Notes: generated by a model not told the origin, from the sequence alone. Shown: positions 16,860 to 26,972, numbered from the stretch's first letter. The stretch is 64,000 bases of DNA from Bog-532 sp963720945 (GCA_963720945.1 CAVRHH010000029.1:434001-498000); one strand, 5' to 3'. Translations and numbers: made by a program.

Positions 16860-17687
16860 TCAGCGGTAGGAATGCACGCCCTCCGCGAGGCGGTCCAGGG
16901 CGGCCAGCGTCTCGGCTTCCGGCATGGTGGGCAGCATGAACGTCACCCGCTCGACGCCGGCCTCCGCGAAGCGGCCGGCCGCCTCCGGGCCGCGCGCGCC
17001 GAAGACCGTGAACGGGACGTGGCCGCGCCCGTTGTCGGCCAGCCACTGCCGGACCTCGCGGATACGCTCCGGCCTGGTGTAGGCGCGCGGCAGCCATTCG
17101 TCGCCGTACCGCAGCAACCGGTCCAGCGCGGCCTTGCTCTCCCCGCCGATGACGATGGGCGGATGCGGGCGCTGAACCGGCTTGGGCCAGGAGAACGCGG
17201 GGCCGAATGACACGTACGCGCCGTGGAACTCCGCCTGGTCCTTGGTCCACAGTTCCTTAAGCGCGGCGAGCTGCTCGTTCATCAGCGGCCCGCGGGTCGC
17301 CGGGTCGACACCGTGGTCGCGCATTTCCTCGCGGTTCCAGCCCACGCCCACGCCGAACCGGAACCGGCCGCCCGACAGCAGGTCGAGGCTGGCCACTTCC
17401 TTGGCCGTGTGGAACACGTCGCGCTGCGGCAGCAGCGCGATGCCGGTACCGACCAGCAGGCTCGTGGTCGCCGCCGCGGCGGCGGTCAGCAGGACGAACG
17501 GATCCAGGGTCCGGTAGTAGACGCGCGGGAGCTCGGCGCCGCCGGGGTACGGCGTCTCCCGGCTGGCCGGGATGTGCGAGTGCTCGGCCACGAACAGCGA
17601 GTCGAACCCCCGCTCCTCCAGGGCGCGGCCCAGCGGGCCGGGCCGGATCCCCTCATCGGTCACGAACGTCGCAATCCCGAACTTCAT
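16860..17687 (-). CDS. LLM-class F420-dependent oxidoreductase
   Basis: The product is 275 residues from ATG 17687, preferred over GTG 17696 because AAAGGCGGTG is then well spaced. It begins MKFGIATFVTDEGIRPGPLG and contains FDSLFVAEHSHIPAS, VGTGIALLPQRDVFHTAKEVASLDLLSGGR and FGVGVGWNREEMRDHGVDP. The last is the typical luciferase-like TIM-barrel pattern of the TIGR03619-type F420 subfamily. KPVQRPHPPIVIGGESKAALDR closes the flavin/F420 pocket. It should oxidise or reduce an unknown substrate with F420. It probably stands alone; the next gene upstream is 55 nt away on the same strand. Confidence 0.88.
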   Translation of the reverse strand: MKFGIATFVTDEGIRPGPLGRALEERGFDSLFVAEHSHIPASRETPYPGGAELPRVYYRTLDPFVLLTAAAAATTSLLVGTGIALLPQRDVFHTAKEVASLDLLSGGRFRFGVGVGWNREEMRDHGVDPATRGPLMNEQLAALKELWTKDQAEFHGAYVSFGPAFSWPKPVQRPHPPIVIGGESKAALDRLLRYGDEWLPRAYTRPERIREVRQWLADNGRGHVPFTVFGARGPEAAGRFAEAGVERVTFMLPTMPEAETLAALDRLAEGVHSYR

Positions 17688-17742
17688 GGTGACCACCGCC
17701 TTTCTTCTCCTGGTTCCGATCTGGGGCCCGCACGGGCCGGGC

Positions 17743-18558
17743 CTAGCTGATGCCGATCAGCTCGGTGACGTCGTCGCCGGGCAGCGGGCCGTCGGTGACC
17801 GCCGTGACCTCGATGCCGGCCAGGCCGGCGGCACCGCCGTAGGTGGACAGGAAGGCGGTGTCGGCCGCGTCCCGGCCGGTCGCGATGCGCACCAGGGCGG
17901 CCCGCGGCGCGAGCAGGGTGGCGTCCACGACGTGCCACTGCCCGTCCACCAGCGCCTCGGCCACGGCGTGGAAATCCATCGGCTCCAGCCCGGGAGCGTA
18001 GACGGCCGCCAGCCGGGCCGGGATGTCCATCGCCCGCAGCAGCGCGATGACCAGGTGAGCGTAGTCACGGCACACCCCCTGCCGGCTCAGCAGCGTGTTC
18101 ACCGCGCCGTCGGTCGGCCTGCTGCTGCCCGGCACGTAACTGAGCCGGGTGCCGACCCAGGACGACACCGCGGCCAGCAGGGCCCGGCCCGGGCCGACCC
18201 CGGCGAACTCGGCGCACGCCACCGCGGCCAGCCGGTCCGATTCCGCGTACCGGCTGGGGCGCAGGTAGCGCAGCCGGTCGGCCTCGGTCACCTCGGCCCG
18301 GGGCGCCCGGCCGCGGACGGTGGCCTGGTAGCCGACGTCCACCCGGCCGGGATCGGCCCACAGCACGTGCGCGCGTCCCTCGCCGGGCAAGGTGACCTCC
18401 CGGGCCGTCACCGGCTCGCCGTCCCGGGTGATCACCAGGCTCTCGCGCACGTCGGCACCGGCCATGCCGGAGACCGCCAGCTGAAGGACCATTTCCAGTG
18501 GCTGCTGCACGTCGATCACCAGGCGGCTGCCGACCCGGCGGCTCGGTAGATCTTCCAC
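17743..18558 (-). CDS. Transglutaminase-like cysteine protease family protein
   Basis: The product is 271 residues. Residues 1-110 form the strand-rich N-terminal domain common to bacterial transglutaminase-like proteins. The core shows the catalytic triad in order: Cys in RQGVCRDYAHLVIALLRA, His in PMDFHAVAEALVDG and Asp in WHVVDATLLAPR. The tail ends VTDGPLPGDDVTELIGIS. Members act as proteases or amidases and are often of unknown substrate. No signal peptide is visible, so it is likely cytoplasmic. It lies 18 nt downstream of the HAD phosphatase and may be transcribed with it. Confidence 0.88.
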   Translation of the reverse strand: MEDLPSRRVGSRLVIDVQQPLEMVLQLAVSGMAGADVRESLVITRDGEPVTAREVTLPGEGRAHVLWADPGRVDVGYQATVRGRAPRAEVTEADRLRYLRPSRYAESDRLAAVACAEFAGVGPGRALLAAVSSWVGTRLSYVPGSSRPTDGAVNTLLSRQGVCRDYAHLVIALLRAMDIPARLAAVYAPGLEPMDFHAVAEALVDGQWHVVDATLLAPRAALVRIATGRDAADTAFLSTYGGAAGLAGIEVTAVTDGPLPGDDVTELIGIS

Positions 18559-18576
18559 GGCGACCAGTATGAGGGG

Positions 18577-19254
18577 TCAGCGTGGCGAGGGGCCGGCCGG
18601 GCAGGCGACCTCCAGCCGTCCCTGGCGCCAGCGGATCTGCCGCAGGTCCTGGACCACGAAGTCGGGACGGGCGGACCGGGCCCGCTCCCCCACCCCGATG
18701 ACGGTGGCGGCACCCGCGGCACGGCCGGCCGCGATGCCCGCCGCGCTGTCCTCGATCACGATCGTCTGATCCGGCGGGAAGCCGAGCCGGGCCGCCGCCG
18801 CCAGGTAGCCGTCGGGCGCGGGCTTACCCTCGGCCACATCCTCCGCCGGGATCAGCACGGCCGGCTCGGGCAGCCCGGCGCCCGCCAGCCGGGCCAGGGC
18901 CAGCGCCCGCACGCCGGAGGTGACGACCGCCCAGCGACCGGGCGGCATCCCGCGCAGCAGGGCGCCCGCGCCGGGAACCTCGGCGATCGTGGCGGCGTCC
19001 GCGAGTTCGAGCGCGTCAATCAGGTGCTGCGCCGCCGCCCGCCCCGGCCCGGGGATGAGCAGGCCGACGGTGTCGCCGGACCGCCGCCCGTGCGCCATGT
19101 CCAGCACCTGGTGCACGGGCAGGCCATACTCGTCCGTCCAGCGGCGCCAGGCTCGTTCCACGCTGGCGTCGGAGTCCACCAGCACCCCGTCGCAGTCGAA
19201 CAGCGCACCCTGCCCGCCGGCGTCCTGCCAGATCAGCCCCTCCGGCCGTGTCAT
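18577..19254 (-). CDS. HAD superfamily phosphatase (beta-phosphoglucomutase/phosphoglycolate-phosphatase-like)
   Basis: The product is 225 residues from ATG 19254, which places motif I (ALFDCDGVLVDSDASVERAW) at the usual distance. Motif II is VVTSG, motif III Lys is in AEGKPAPDGYLAAAARLG, and motif IV is VIEDSAAGIAAGRAAGA. The helical cap follows motif I. The fold and motifs fit subfamily IA phosphatases acting on small phosphosugars or phosphoglycolate. The start shown leaves 13 residues ahead of motif I. An upstream in-frame extension to 19341 lacks conserved sequence. Confidence 0.88.
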   Translation of the reverse strand: MTRPEGLIWQDAGGQGALFDCDGVLVDSDASVERAWRRWTDEYGLPVHQVLDMAHGRRSGDTVGLLIPGPGRAAAQHLIDALELADAATIAEVPGAGALLRGMPPGRWAVVTSGVRALALARLAGAGLPEPAVLIPAEDVAEGKPAPDGYLAAAARLGFPPDQTIVIEDSAAGIAAGRAAGAATVIGVGERARSARPDFVVQDLRQIRWRQGRLEVACPAGPSPR

Positions 19255-19341
19255 CACCCGCACCACGTTAAGGCCGCGGCAGCGAGCTGCCTCCCGGCGG
19301 GAGCCTATGGGGCAGAGAGTGACGGCTCTTTCCATCAGCAA

Positions 19342-19803
19342 TCAGGGGCAGTGCAACGGCTTGCGCATGAGGTAGGTAAGGCCGAAACCTGTCTCGCTCT
19401 CGCGCAGGTCGGTGTAGCCCAGCGCGAGGTAGAAGCCGTGCGCCGTGATGCTGGCCGCGATCTCCATATGATCGTGGCCCTCGCCGGCCGCCTGCTCTTC
19501 GGCGTACCGCATGAGCTGGCGCCCGATACCCTGACCGGCCCGCCGGGGGTCGACGAACAGCGTGAACGCCGTGTTACGGTCACGGGAGACCGTGCCGGCC
19601 ATCGTGCTGCCGCATTCCGCGATGTAGATATGGCGCCGGCGGGCCAGCCCGGCGAACTGCGCCGCGGTGTAGGACGCGCACAGCCCGGCGATGACGTCGG
19701 CCGGGTAGTCCCGGCTGTTCACCTCGACCAGGCAGCGCCGGACAAGCACGGCGAGCCGCTCCGCGTCGCCGGCCGCGTAGGGCCGGATCTTGGTCTGGGT
19801 CAT
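19342..19803 (-). CDS. GNAT family N-acetyltransferase
   Basis: The product is 153 residues. It begins TKIRPYAAGDAERLAVLVRR, and the acetyl-CoA site is FTLFVDPRRAGQGIGRQLMRYAEEQA (motif A with the R/Q-x-x-G-x-G/A loop). It closes with AASITAHGFYLALGYTDLRE, where Tyr in the F-Y-x-x-x-G-Y pattern is the usual general acid. It should acetylate an amine on an unknown substrate. It is oriented against the PHA synthase, and the intergenic region between them holds the promoter described at 19845-19910. Confidence 0.88.
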   Translation of the reverse strand: MTQTKIRPYAAGDAERLAVLVRRCLVEVNSRDYPADVIAGLCASYTAAQFAGLARRRHIYIAECGSTMAGTVSRDRNTAFTLFVDPRRAGQGIGRQLMRYAEEQAAGEGHDHMEIAASITAHGFYLALGYTDLRESETGFGLTYLMRKPLHCP

Positions 19804-19844
19804 GAGATCAGTGTGTCCGCCCGCCTGCGTGGCCGGCCTCGATC

Positions 19845-19910
19845 TGTCCAGAGGACAAACGTCCCGCGGTTGTCAGGCCGCTTGACTCTTCGGTCACGTG
19901 CGCCTATATG
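19845..19910 (+). promoter_or_regulatory. phaC: Promoter of PHA synthase with upstream operator-like palindrome
   Basis: TTGACT (19882-19887), a 17-nt spacer and TATATG (19905-19910) form a near-consensus housekeeping promoter about 90 nt before the gene. Upstream, TGTCC-AGA-GGACA (19845-19857) is a perfect palindrome, and the spacer contains the palindrome CACGTG. These may be regulator sites. Confidence 0.55.
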
Positions 19911-20006
19911 GTCCGGTGAAGGGGAAAGCAACGGCTGGCTTTGGCGGCGTTTCGCCTTCCGGAGTAAGCCATTCGGAATTTCACGGACGAGAAGGACGTG
20001 ATCATT

Positions 20007-21785
20007 GTGACGGCTGAAGCGTCCACTGACCAGACCATGAACGGACAGCCCACGAAAACCGGGTCAGCAAACGGACCAGCAACCGAATCAGCAAAAGGGC
20101 CGACAAGCCAGAACAGTGCTGAGGCAGCAGCCGCTCCCCTTGATTTGTTCCTGCCCGACGCCGCGGTAGGCATGCTGCGCCGGTTCGGCCCGGATTCCGC
20201 CACGACGCGCTGGGCGCTCAAGCTGGCCAGCAACCCCGGCTCGGTGGTCCGCCGGGTCAGCCAGCTGACCGCCGACCTGGCCGCCATCGCGCTCGGCTCA
20301 TCGGAGATCGAGCCGCCGCGCCGGGACCGCCGGTTCGCCGACACGGCGTGGAAGGGCAACCCCATGCTCCGGCGCACGGTCCAGACCTACCTGGCCCTCG
20401 GCAAGACCGCCGAAGGGCTGCTCGACGACGCCGACCTGGACTGGAAGGACAACACGAAGCTGACGTTCGTGCTGATGAACCTCGTCGCCGCGTCCGCGCC
20501 GAGCAACAACCCGTTCCTCAACCCGCTCGCGTGGAAAGCCTTCATCGACACCGGTGGCCTGAGCGTCGTCCGCGGTGCGCGGGCGTTCGCCGGCGACATG
20601 GCCTCGGCCCCGCACATTCCGAAGATGGTGGAACCCGACGCCTTCACCCTCGGCAAGGACATCGCGATCACGCCGGGAGCGGTCGTGTCGCGCACGGACG
20701 TCTACGAGCTCATCCAGTACAAGCCGAGCACGCCGACCGTGCACCAGTACCCGCTGCTGATGGTCCCGCCGATGATCAACAAGTACTACATCACCGACCT
20801 GGCGCCCGGCCGCAGCATGCTGGAGTACTTCGTCTCGCAGGGATACCAGGTGTTCGTGATCTCCTGGCGCAACCCCACCGCGCATGAGCGGGACTGGGAT
20901 CTCAACACCTACGGCGGGGCCCTGGTCGACACGATGCAGACGGCCCGGGAGATCGCGAAGTCCCCGAAGGTGAACGTCATCGGCCTGTGCGCCGGCGGCA
21001 TCCTGTCCTCGATGGTCAGCGCGCACCTCGCCACCATCGGGCAGATGGACCAGATCTCCACCCTGGCCTTGGGCGTGACGCTGCTCGACATGACGCGGGC
21101 CGGCACGACGATCTCGCTGATGAGCGAGGGCACCGCCGACGTGTCGAAGCTGGCCTCCAGGGTCAAGGGCTACATGGACGGCAGCTCGCTGGCGGAGGTC
21201 TTCGCCTGGCTACGGCCCGACGACCTGGTCTGGAGCTACTGGGTCAACAACTACCTGCAGGGCAAGCCCCCGCCGCCGTTCGACATCCTGTACTGGAATG
21301 CCGATACCACCCGGATGCCCGCCGCGCTGCACCGCGACTTCATCAACATCGGGATGTCCAACGGGCTGGTCACCCCGGGTAAGGTCAGCATGCTCGGCAG
21401 CCCCGTCGACCTGTCCAAGATCAACCTCGAGACCTACGTCGTGGCCGGTGTCGACGACCACATCGCGCCGTGGAAGGCGGCCTACCGCGCCACCCAGCTG
21501 CTGGGCGGCACGCACCGGTTCGTGCTCTCCAACAGCGGCCACATCGCGGCCATGGTGAACCCGCCCAGCAACCCCAAGGCCACCTTCCGGATCGGGCCGA
21601 ACGAGAACCGGGAGTACCACCAGTGGCTGGACGAGGCCGAGCTGGTCCAGGGCAGCTGGTGGCCGGACTACACCGCCTGGATGGAAAGCCGCAGCGGCGG
21701 CATGAAGGATGCCCCGCGCCGGCTGGGCAACGCCAAGTACCCGGCGCTGGATCCCGCGCCGGGCACCTACGTGCTCGAGCGATAG
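20007..21785 (+). CDS. phaC: Polyhydroxyalkanoate synthase (PhaC)
   Basis: The product is 592 residues from GTG 20007; GTG 19998 is also in frame but sits only 2 nt after GAAGG. After a polar leader, residues 45-150 match the PhaC N-terminal domain (LFLPDAAVGMLRRFGPDS). The alpha/beta-hydrolase core has the lipase-like box GLCAGGILSSM, with Cys as nucleophile, preceded by YQVFVISWRNPTAHERDWDL. DHIAPWKAAY supplies the Asp, and SNSGHIAAMVNPP the His. It polymerises 3-hydroxyacyl-CoA into storage polyester on granules. Thiolase and a PhaB-like reductase lie 5-9 kb downstream, interrupted by the acyl-CoA dehydrogenase operon. Confidence 0.92.
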   Translation: MTAEASTDQTMNGQPTKTGSANGPATESAKGPTSQNSAEAAAAPLDLFLPDAAVGMLRRFGPDSATTRWALKLASNPGSVVRRVSQLTADLAAIALGSSEIEPPRRDRRFADTAWKGNPMLRRTVQTYLALGKTAEGLLDDADLDWKDNTKLTFVLMNLVAASAPSNNPFLNPLAWKAFIDTGGLSVVRGARAFAGDMASAPHIPKMVEPDAFTLGKDIAITPGAVVSRTDVYELIQYKPSTPTVHQYPLLMVPPMINKYYITDLAPGRSMLEYFVSQGYQVFVISWRNPTAHERDWDLNTYGGALVDTMQTAREIAKSPKVNVIGLCAGGILSSMVSAHLATIGQMDQISTLALGVTLLDMTRAGTTISLMSEGTADVSKLASRVKGYMDGSSLAEVFAWLRPDDLVWSYWVNNYLQGKPPPPFDILYWNADTTRMPAALHRDFINIGMSNGLVTPGKVSMLGSPVDLSKINLETYVVAGVDDHIAPWKAAYRATQLLGGTHRFVLSNSGHIAAMVNPPSNPKATFRIGPNENREYHQWLDEAELVQGSWWPDYTAWMESRSGGMKDAPRRLGNAKYPALDPAPGTYVLER

Positions 21786-21920
21786 CAGCCGGCGTGGCGG
21801 CCCGGCACCGGGGAGGCCCCGGTGCCGGGCCGCAGTATGTACCGGACCGGCCGGCCGGGCCGCGGCATGTTCCGGTCGCTTGATAGGTGCGGGCCGGTTC
21901 CGGGCCTGTGGTTTCAGCTG

Positions 21921-21960
21921 AACGGGCCTGGCCGGGGGATAACTCCCGGCCAGGCCCGTT
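21921..21960. terminator. Strong bidirectional hairpin between phaC and fixX
   Basis: AACGGGCCTGGCCGGG and its exact reverse complement flank the 8-nt loop GGATAACT, giving a perfect 16-bp stem. It lies in the convergent gap after phaC and before the 3' end of fixX, where a two-way terminator is expected. No T-run follows, as is common in actinomycetes. Confidence 0.8.
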
Positions 21961-22000
21961 CAGTATCGGGATCTAAAGGAATGTGCCGACGGCAGCGGGG

Positions 22001-22288
22001 CTAGCCTTCGCGGAACTGCACGCCGAACCCGCCCCGCGGGTAGTGCCACTTGAGCGCGCCGGGCGCGGCGATCGCCAGGCAGGTCCCGCACTCCAGGCAG
22101 GCCGCGTACTCCACCGAGATGGTCCCGTCGGGCTCCTCGGCGTAGACGTGGGCCGGGCAGCAGGCGACCAGGGCCTTGCCGGTTCCGGTGGCCTTGGCGA
22201 TCTCCTGGTTGACCTCGATGTGGGACTCTTCCTCATCGAGGTTGAACCGGTTCTTCGTCAGGCGCTCGGGGACGGACAGAGGTTTCAT
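22001..22288 (-). CDS. fixX: FixX-like ferredoxin
   Basis: The product is 95 residues. FDLDEEES-type N-terminal residues precede KALVACCPAHVYAEEPDG and ACLECGTCLAIAAPGALKWHYPRGGFGVQF. CLECGTC with the earlier CP forms the cysteine set of a FixX [4Fe-4S] ferredoxin; the C-terminal YPRGGFGV is the FixX signature. Its ATG overlaps the fixC stop by 4 nt. It should take electrons from FixC to quinone or another acceptor. It is last in the operon running leftward from 26564. Confidence 0.92.
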   Translation of the reverse strand: MKPLSVPERLTKNRFNLDEEESHIEVNQEIAKATGTGKALVACCPAHVYAEEPDGTISVEYAACLECGTCLAIAAPGALKWHYPRGGFGVQFREG

Positions 22289-23631
22289 AGTGCACGCACT
22301 CCTGCGATGCCGTCGCTGATCAGTTGCCTCGTCTTCAGCGGTGATTGCGCCAGCGCCCGGCGTGCGACGCTGAGCAGATGCCGGCGGGGCCTGGTGTCGA
22401 GGCTGAAGGCGCCGTACAGGACGTTGGCCAGCAGCTCACCGTACTCCTTGTACATGCGCTCGTGCTCGAGGAAGGCGGGGGCCTTCGCGTAGGTCTTCAT
22501 GTCGCGCCCGGCGTAGGACGCGAAGAACTTCTCCCGGTAGCCGGCCAGGCCCGCCTTGGACGTGTCGTCCTTGACCAGGGCGGCGCCGATGCCGTCGGCG
22601 GCGGCGATCGCCGAGGCGACCGCGAGGTCCATGCCGCGCACGGTCAGGCCGGTGTTGAGGGTCAGGCCGGCCGCGTCGCCGACGACCACCATGCCATCCA
22701 TGGTGATCTCGCCGATCATCGCCATGCCGCCCTCGGCGACCAGGTGGCAGCCGTACTCGGACAGCTCGCCGCCCTCCAGGTACGGCGCGATGTACTTGTG
22801 CTCGAGGAAGTGGTCGAAGATGTCGGTGACGACCTTCTTCTTGGCGGTCAGGTCGTCCAGGCGCACCACGATGCCGATGGACAGCGAATCGGTGTTCGTG
22901 TAGAGGAAGCCGCCGCCGCCCACCCCCTCGGTGCAGTCGCCCACGACGGCGAGCGCCGCGCCCTCGTCGCCGGTCAGGTTGAACCGCGCCTCGATCGTCT
23001 CCCGGGGCAGCGACACCACCGACTTCACGCCGACCGCCAGATGGTTCGGCGGGTCCTTGTGACGCAGCCCGACGTCCCGGGCCAGGAACGAGTTCACGCC
23101 GTCCGCGGCGACGACCACCCGGGCGCGCAGTTCGTCGTCGCCGGCCTGCACGCCCACGACGCGCTTGCCGGTGGCGCCGTTGCTGGCCTTCGCCCCGGCT
23201 GCGGCGGGCGCGTCCTCGGTCAGCACGCGGTCCACGCGGACGCCGGGCATCACGATGACGCCGGCCTCCTCGCATTTTTCGGACAGCCAGGCGTCCAGCT
23301 TGGCCCGCAGGACCGTGACCGCGTTGACGGGGTTGGCCAGCCGGCTGTCCTGGTAGTCGATGCCGACGCTGCTCCCGGCGTTGAGGAAGGAGACGCAGTT
23401 GCGGGTGATCCGCCGTTCCACCGGGGCCTCGGTCAGGAAGTCGGGGAAGACCTCCTGGATACCCCGGGAGTACAGCACCCCGCCGGACAGGTTCTTCGCC
23501 CCGGGTTGCTCGCCGCGCTCGATCAGCAGGACCGAACGCTCCTGCTGAGCGAGCTGGTAGGCGGTGACGCAGCCGGCGATACCCCCGCCGACCACGATGA
23601 CATCGAAGTCGGGCTCCGCTGTTTCAGTCAT
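22285..23631 (-). CDS. fixC: FixC-like FAD-dependent ETF:quinone oxidoreductase
   Basis: The product is 448 residues. It opens DFDVIVVGGGIAGCVTAYQLAQ (FAD Rossmann motif), then LLIERGEQPGAKNLSGGVLY, the FixC/ETF-QO hallmark. VVVGDAAGLTLNTGLTVRGMDLA is the second FAD-contact motif, and a C-terminal helical region ends at SDGIAGVRAL. Unlike mitochondrial ETF-QO it lacks its own iron-sulphur domain, which FixX provides. It accepts electrons from FixAB. The gene sits 9 nt after fixB and overlaps fixX, showing tight co-expression. Confidence 0.92.
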   Translation of the reverse strand: MTETAEPDFDVIVVGGGIAGCVTAYQLAQQERSVLLIERGEQPGAKNLSGGVLYSRGIQEVFPDFLTEAPVERRITRNCVSFLNAGSSVGIDYQDSRLANPVNAVTVLRAKLDAWLSEKCEEAGVIVMPGVRVDRVLTEDAPAAAGAKASNGATGKRVVGVQAGDDELRARVVVAADGVNSFLARDVGLRHKDPPNHLAVGVKSVVSLPRETIEARFNLTGDEGAALAVVGDCTEGVGGGGFLYTNTDSLSIGIVVRLDDLTAKKKVVTDIFDHFLEHKYIAPYLEGGELSEYGCHLVAEGGMAMIGEITMDGMVVVGDAAGLTLNTGLTVRGMDLAVASAIAAADGIGAALVKDDTSKAGLAGYREKFFASYAGRDMKTYAKAPAFLEHERMYKEYGELLANVLYGAFSLDTRPRRHLLSVARRALAQSPLKTRQLISDGIAGVRAL

Positions 23632-23640
23632 GTCGCACCG

Positions 23641-24558
23641 TTATCCGAGGGCCTTGGTGATCTCGCCCACCAGGTCGTAGAGGTCACCGACGAGGCCATA
23701 GTCCGTCTGGGTGAACACCGCGGCGTTCGGGTCGGAGTTGATCGCCACGATCGTCTCGGCGCCCGTCACGCCGACCATGTGCTGCAGCTGGCCGGAGATC
23801 CCGATGGCGAGGTAGAGCTGGGGGGAGATCCGCGCGCCGGAACTGCCGATGTAGCGGTCCTTGCCCATCCAGTTCAGGCCCTCGGCCACCGGGCGCGAGC
23901 AGGCGATCTCGGCCTTGAGCGCCGCGGCGAGCTTCTCGATCAGCGCGAGGTCTTCCTTGGCCTTGAGGCCACGGCCGACGCCGATCACCCGCTGCGCCGC
24001 GTTCAGGTCGACTTCCTCGAACTCCGACGGGATCGTCTCGATCACCGTCACGCCGTACGGCGTCGCCGTGACCTCCTCGATGGGTACGCCGGCGCCGCTG
24101 GCGGCCGGGACGGAACCGCCGTCCAGCAGCAGGGCCACCGGCCCGGATATCTCGACGGTTTCGTCGGAGATGTCGCCGTATACGGCGTTCACGACCGTCA
24201 CCGTGTCCGCGCCGAGGGTCACCGAGCGGAAGCCGGTCAGCACGGCGGCGTGCAGCGCGGCGGCGGCGGCACCGAGCAGCACCCGGTCGCCCGGGTTGCG
24301 CCCGCCGAGCACGACGCGCGGCGGGTCGGCCGCGACCGCGGCCGCGACGGCCGGCGCGCTGGCCTCGGCGGGCGACCCGTCCGGCGTACCGCACCAGACC
24401 ACCCGGTCGACGCCGCTGGCCGCGACCGTCTCGGCCACCGCCCGGGGACCGGCGACGACCGCCGCGACGGTCCCGTCGCCGCCCAGCGAGCGCGCGACGG
24501 TGATCAGGTTGCCGATCGCCGGCTGATCCCCCACGACGATCCAGGCGTTCACGCTCAT
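23641..24558 (-). CDS. fixB: Electron transfer flavoprotein alpha subunit (FixB)
   Basis: The product is 305 residues from ATG 24558, with AAAGGAT about 6 nt upstream; an earlier in-frame start adds only 8 residues. The C-terminal FAD domain carries VIGVGRGLKAKEDLALIEKLAAAL, then SRPVAEGLNWMGKDRYIGSSGARISPQLYLAIGISGQLQH, the strongest ETF-alpha signature. IVAINSDPNAAVFTQTDYGLVGD closes it. It pairs with FixA to carry electrons from the acyl-CoA dehydrogenase encoded first in the operon. Confidence 0.93.
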   Translation of the reverse strand: MSVNAWIVVGDQPAIGNLITVARSLGGDGTVAAVVAGPRAVAETVAASGVDRVVWCGTPDGSPAEASAPAVAAAVAADPPRVVLGGRNPGDRVLLGAAAAALHAAVLTGFRSVTLGADTVTVVNAVYGDISDETVEISGPVALLLDGGSVPAASGAGVPIEEVTATPYGVTVIETIPSEFEEVDLNAAQRVIGVGRGLKAKEDLALIEKLAAALKAEIACSRPVAEGLNWMGKDRYIGSSGARISPQLYLAIGISGQLQHMVGVTGAETIVAINSDPNAAVFTQTDYGLVGDLYDLVGEITKALG

Positions 24559-24571
24559 GCCGAATCCTTTC

Positions 24572-24601
24572 TCACAGCGCACCTACTCACAGCGCACCTA
24601 C
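24572..24601. repeat. 15-bp tandem duplication across the fixA stop codon
   Basis: TCACAGCGCACCTAC occurs twice head to tail. Read on the coding strand, the last codons and stop of fixA are duplicated, so the second copy sits in the fixA-fixB gap. It is probably a replication-slippage event with no effect on the protein. Confidence 0.8.
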
Positions 24602-25363
24602 TTCGCGCAGCGCCTTGACGAGCTCGGCGGCGGCCGCGGCGGGGTCGGACGTGTCCAGAAGCTGGTTCTTTCGCTCCTTGCGGGCCGGGCGCGCCCGGCC
24701 GGTGATGGTCATGACCGCGCCACTGGCCGGCACGTCCAGGGCCGCGAGGTCCACGTGCTCCACCGGCTTCTTGCCCGCGGCGAGGAGGTCCTTCATGCCG
24801 GGCACGTGCGGTGTCGTGGCGTCCGCGGAGGTGGCCAGCACGGCCGGGCCGGAGATCTCCAGCACCTGCGCCCCGCCGGGGACCGCGCGGCCCACGCGCA
24901 GCGCGCCAGGCTGCCCGGTCACGTCGGTGACTTCGGCGACCGCCGGCCAGCCGAGCTCGCCGGCCAGCACGGTCGGCACCATCTTGGCCGCGACGTCCAC
25001 CGACGAGTCGCCGGTGATCACCAGGTCGACGTCGCCGATGTGGCGGATCACGCCGGAGACCACCGCGGCCAGCTCGGCCTGGCCGGCACCTTTCAGGGAG
25101 TCGTCCTCGACGATCACAACCCGGTCCAGGCCACGGGACAGCGCGGCCTTGGCGGCCAGCGGCGTGCCGACCCCCTTCGCCCCGACGGTCACGCCGATCA
25201 GCTCGGCGCCCGTCGCCGCGGCGAGGCCGCGGGCCACCTCGATCGCCACCGGGTCGTAGGTGCTGATCCCGGGCCGGGCCCGGCTCCAGTCCACGGTGCC
25301 GTCGGCACCGACCGAGGCTTCCTCCGGGTCGCTGGTCCACTTGTAAGCGACCACAATCTTCAT
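24587..25363 (-). CDS. fixA: Electron transfer flavoprotein beta subunit (FixA)
   Basis: The product is 258 residues with AGGAGCGCT just before the ATG. It begins MKIVVAYKWTSDPEEASVGA. The nucleotide-binding core includes VAIEVARGLAAATGAELIGVTVG, DLVITGDSSVDVAAKMVPTVLAGELGWP and a conserved PASGAVMTITGRARPARK loop near the end. FixA/ETF-beta binds AMP or, in bifurcating systems, a second FAD; the sequence alone does not decide which. It starts 58 nt after the acyl-CoA dehydrogenase. Confidence 0.92.
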   Translation of the reverse strand: MKIVVAYKWTSDPEEASVGADGTVDWSRARPGISTYDPVAIEVARGLAAATGAELIGVTVGAKGVGTPLAAKAALSRGLDRVVIVEDDSLKGAGQAELAAVVSGVIRHIGDVDLVITGDSSVDVAAKMVPTVLAGELGWPAVAEVTDVTGQPGALRVGRAVPGGAQVLEISGPAVLATSADATTPHVPGMKDLLAAGKKPVEHVDLAALDVPASGAVMTITGRARPARKERKNQLLDTSDPAAAAAELVKALREVGAL

Positions 25364-25421
25364 AGCGCTCCTCCTGGAAGCAGCCGGTTGCTGTAGTGGG
25401 GAGTTGCGGTAGCGGGGCAGG

Positions 25422-26564
<1,143 letters not shown>

Positions 26565-26584
26565 GTACGGGCACCTCCCGGAAT

Positions 26585-26605
26585 TTGCATATCCGACATA
26601 TGCAA
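26585..26605. promoter_or_regulatory. Palindromic operator of acyl-CoA dehydrogenase-fixABCX operon
   Basis: TTGCATAT-CCGAC-ATATGCAA is a perfect inverted repeat with 8-bp arms, 21 nt upstream of the first ATG of the operon, in an AT-rich island (26575-26690). Spacing and symmetry fit a TetR- or GntR-type repressor dimer. No regulator gene lies beside it. Confidence 0.6.
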
Positions 26606-26972
26606 TTAGTTATTTCTATTGCTATTGCGTGCGCGCCAGATGCTAAATTCCCGCATAGGCAACGCCAACATTAAAGGCCAAATTATTTCGGCGGGCCCAG
26701 GGTGCCGTAGGGCCGAAGGTCCCGACCCGGCCGGCTATCCGCCCCTCAGCCCGCCCCGAGCCCGCCCAGCCGGGACGCGCCGCTGGCCGGACGGCCCTGC
26801 CGCAGGCCGGACGGTCTTACAGCGCGGGACGTTCGTCCTCTTGCCGAACGCGATGTCTGGGCACAGCATCGAGAACAGCATCTGCGTAAAGTGCTTCCTG
26901 GCTGCGAGCCGGCCTGCCCGCCCGAACGGCAGGCCCAGGCAGTCTACGGCGGCCGGACAGTAAGGGGAAGTT
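26606..26972. other. Intergenic region between divergent acyl-CoA dehydrogenase and thiolase genes
   Basis: An AT-rich part (26606-26690) probably holds the leftward promoter. The remainder is GC-rich without a supportable gene. GGGGAAGTT about 5 nt before ATG 26973 is the thiolase ribosome site. Confidence 0.5.
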
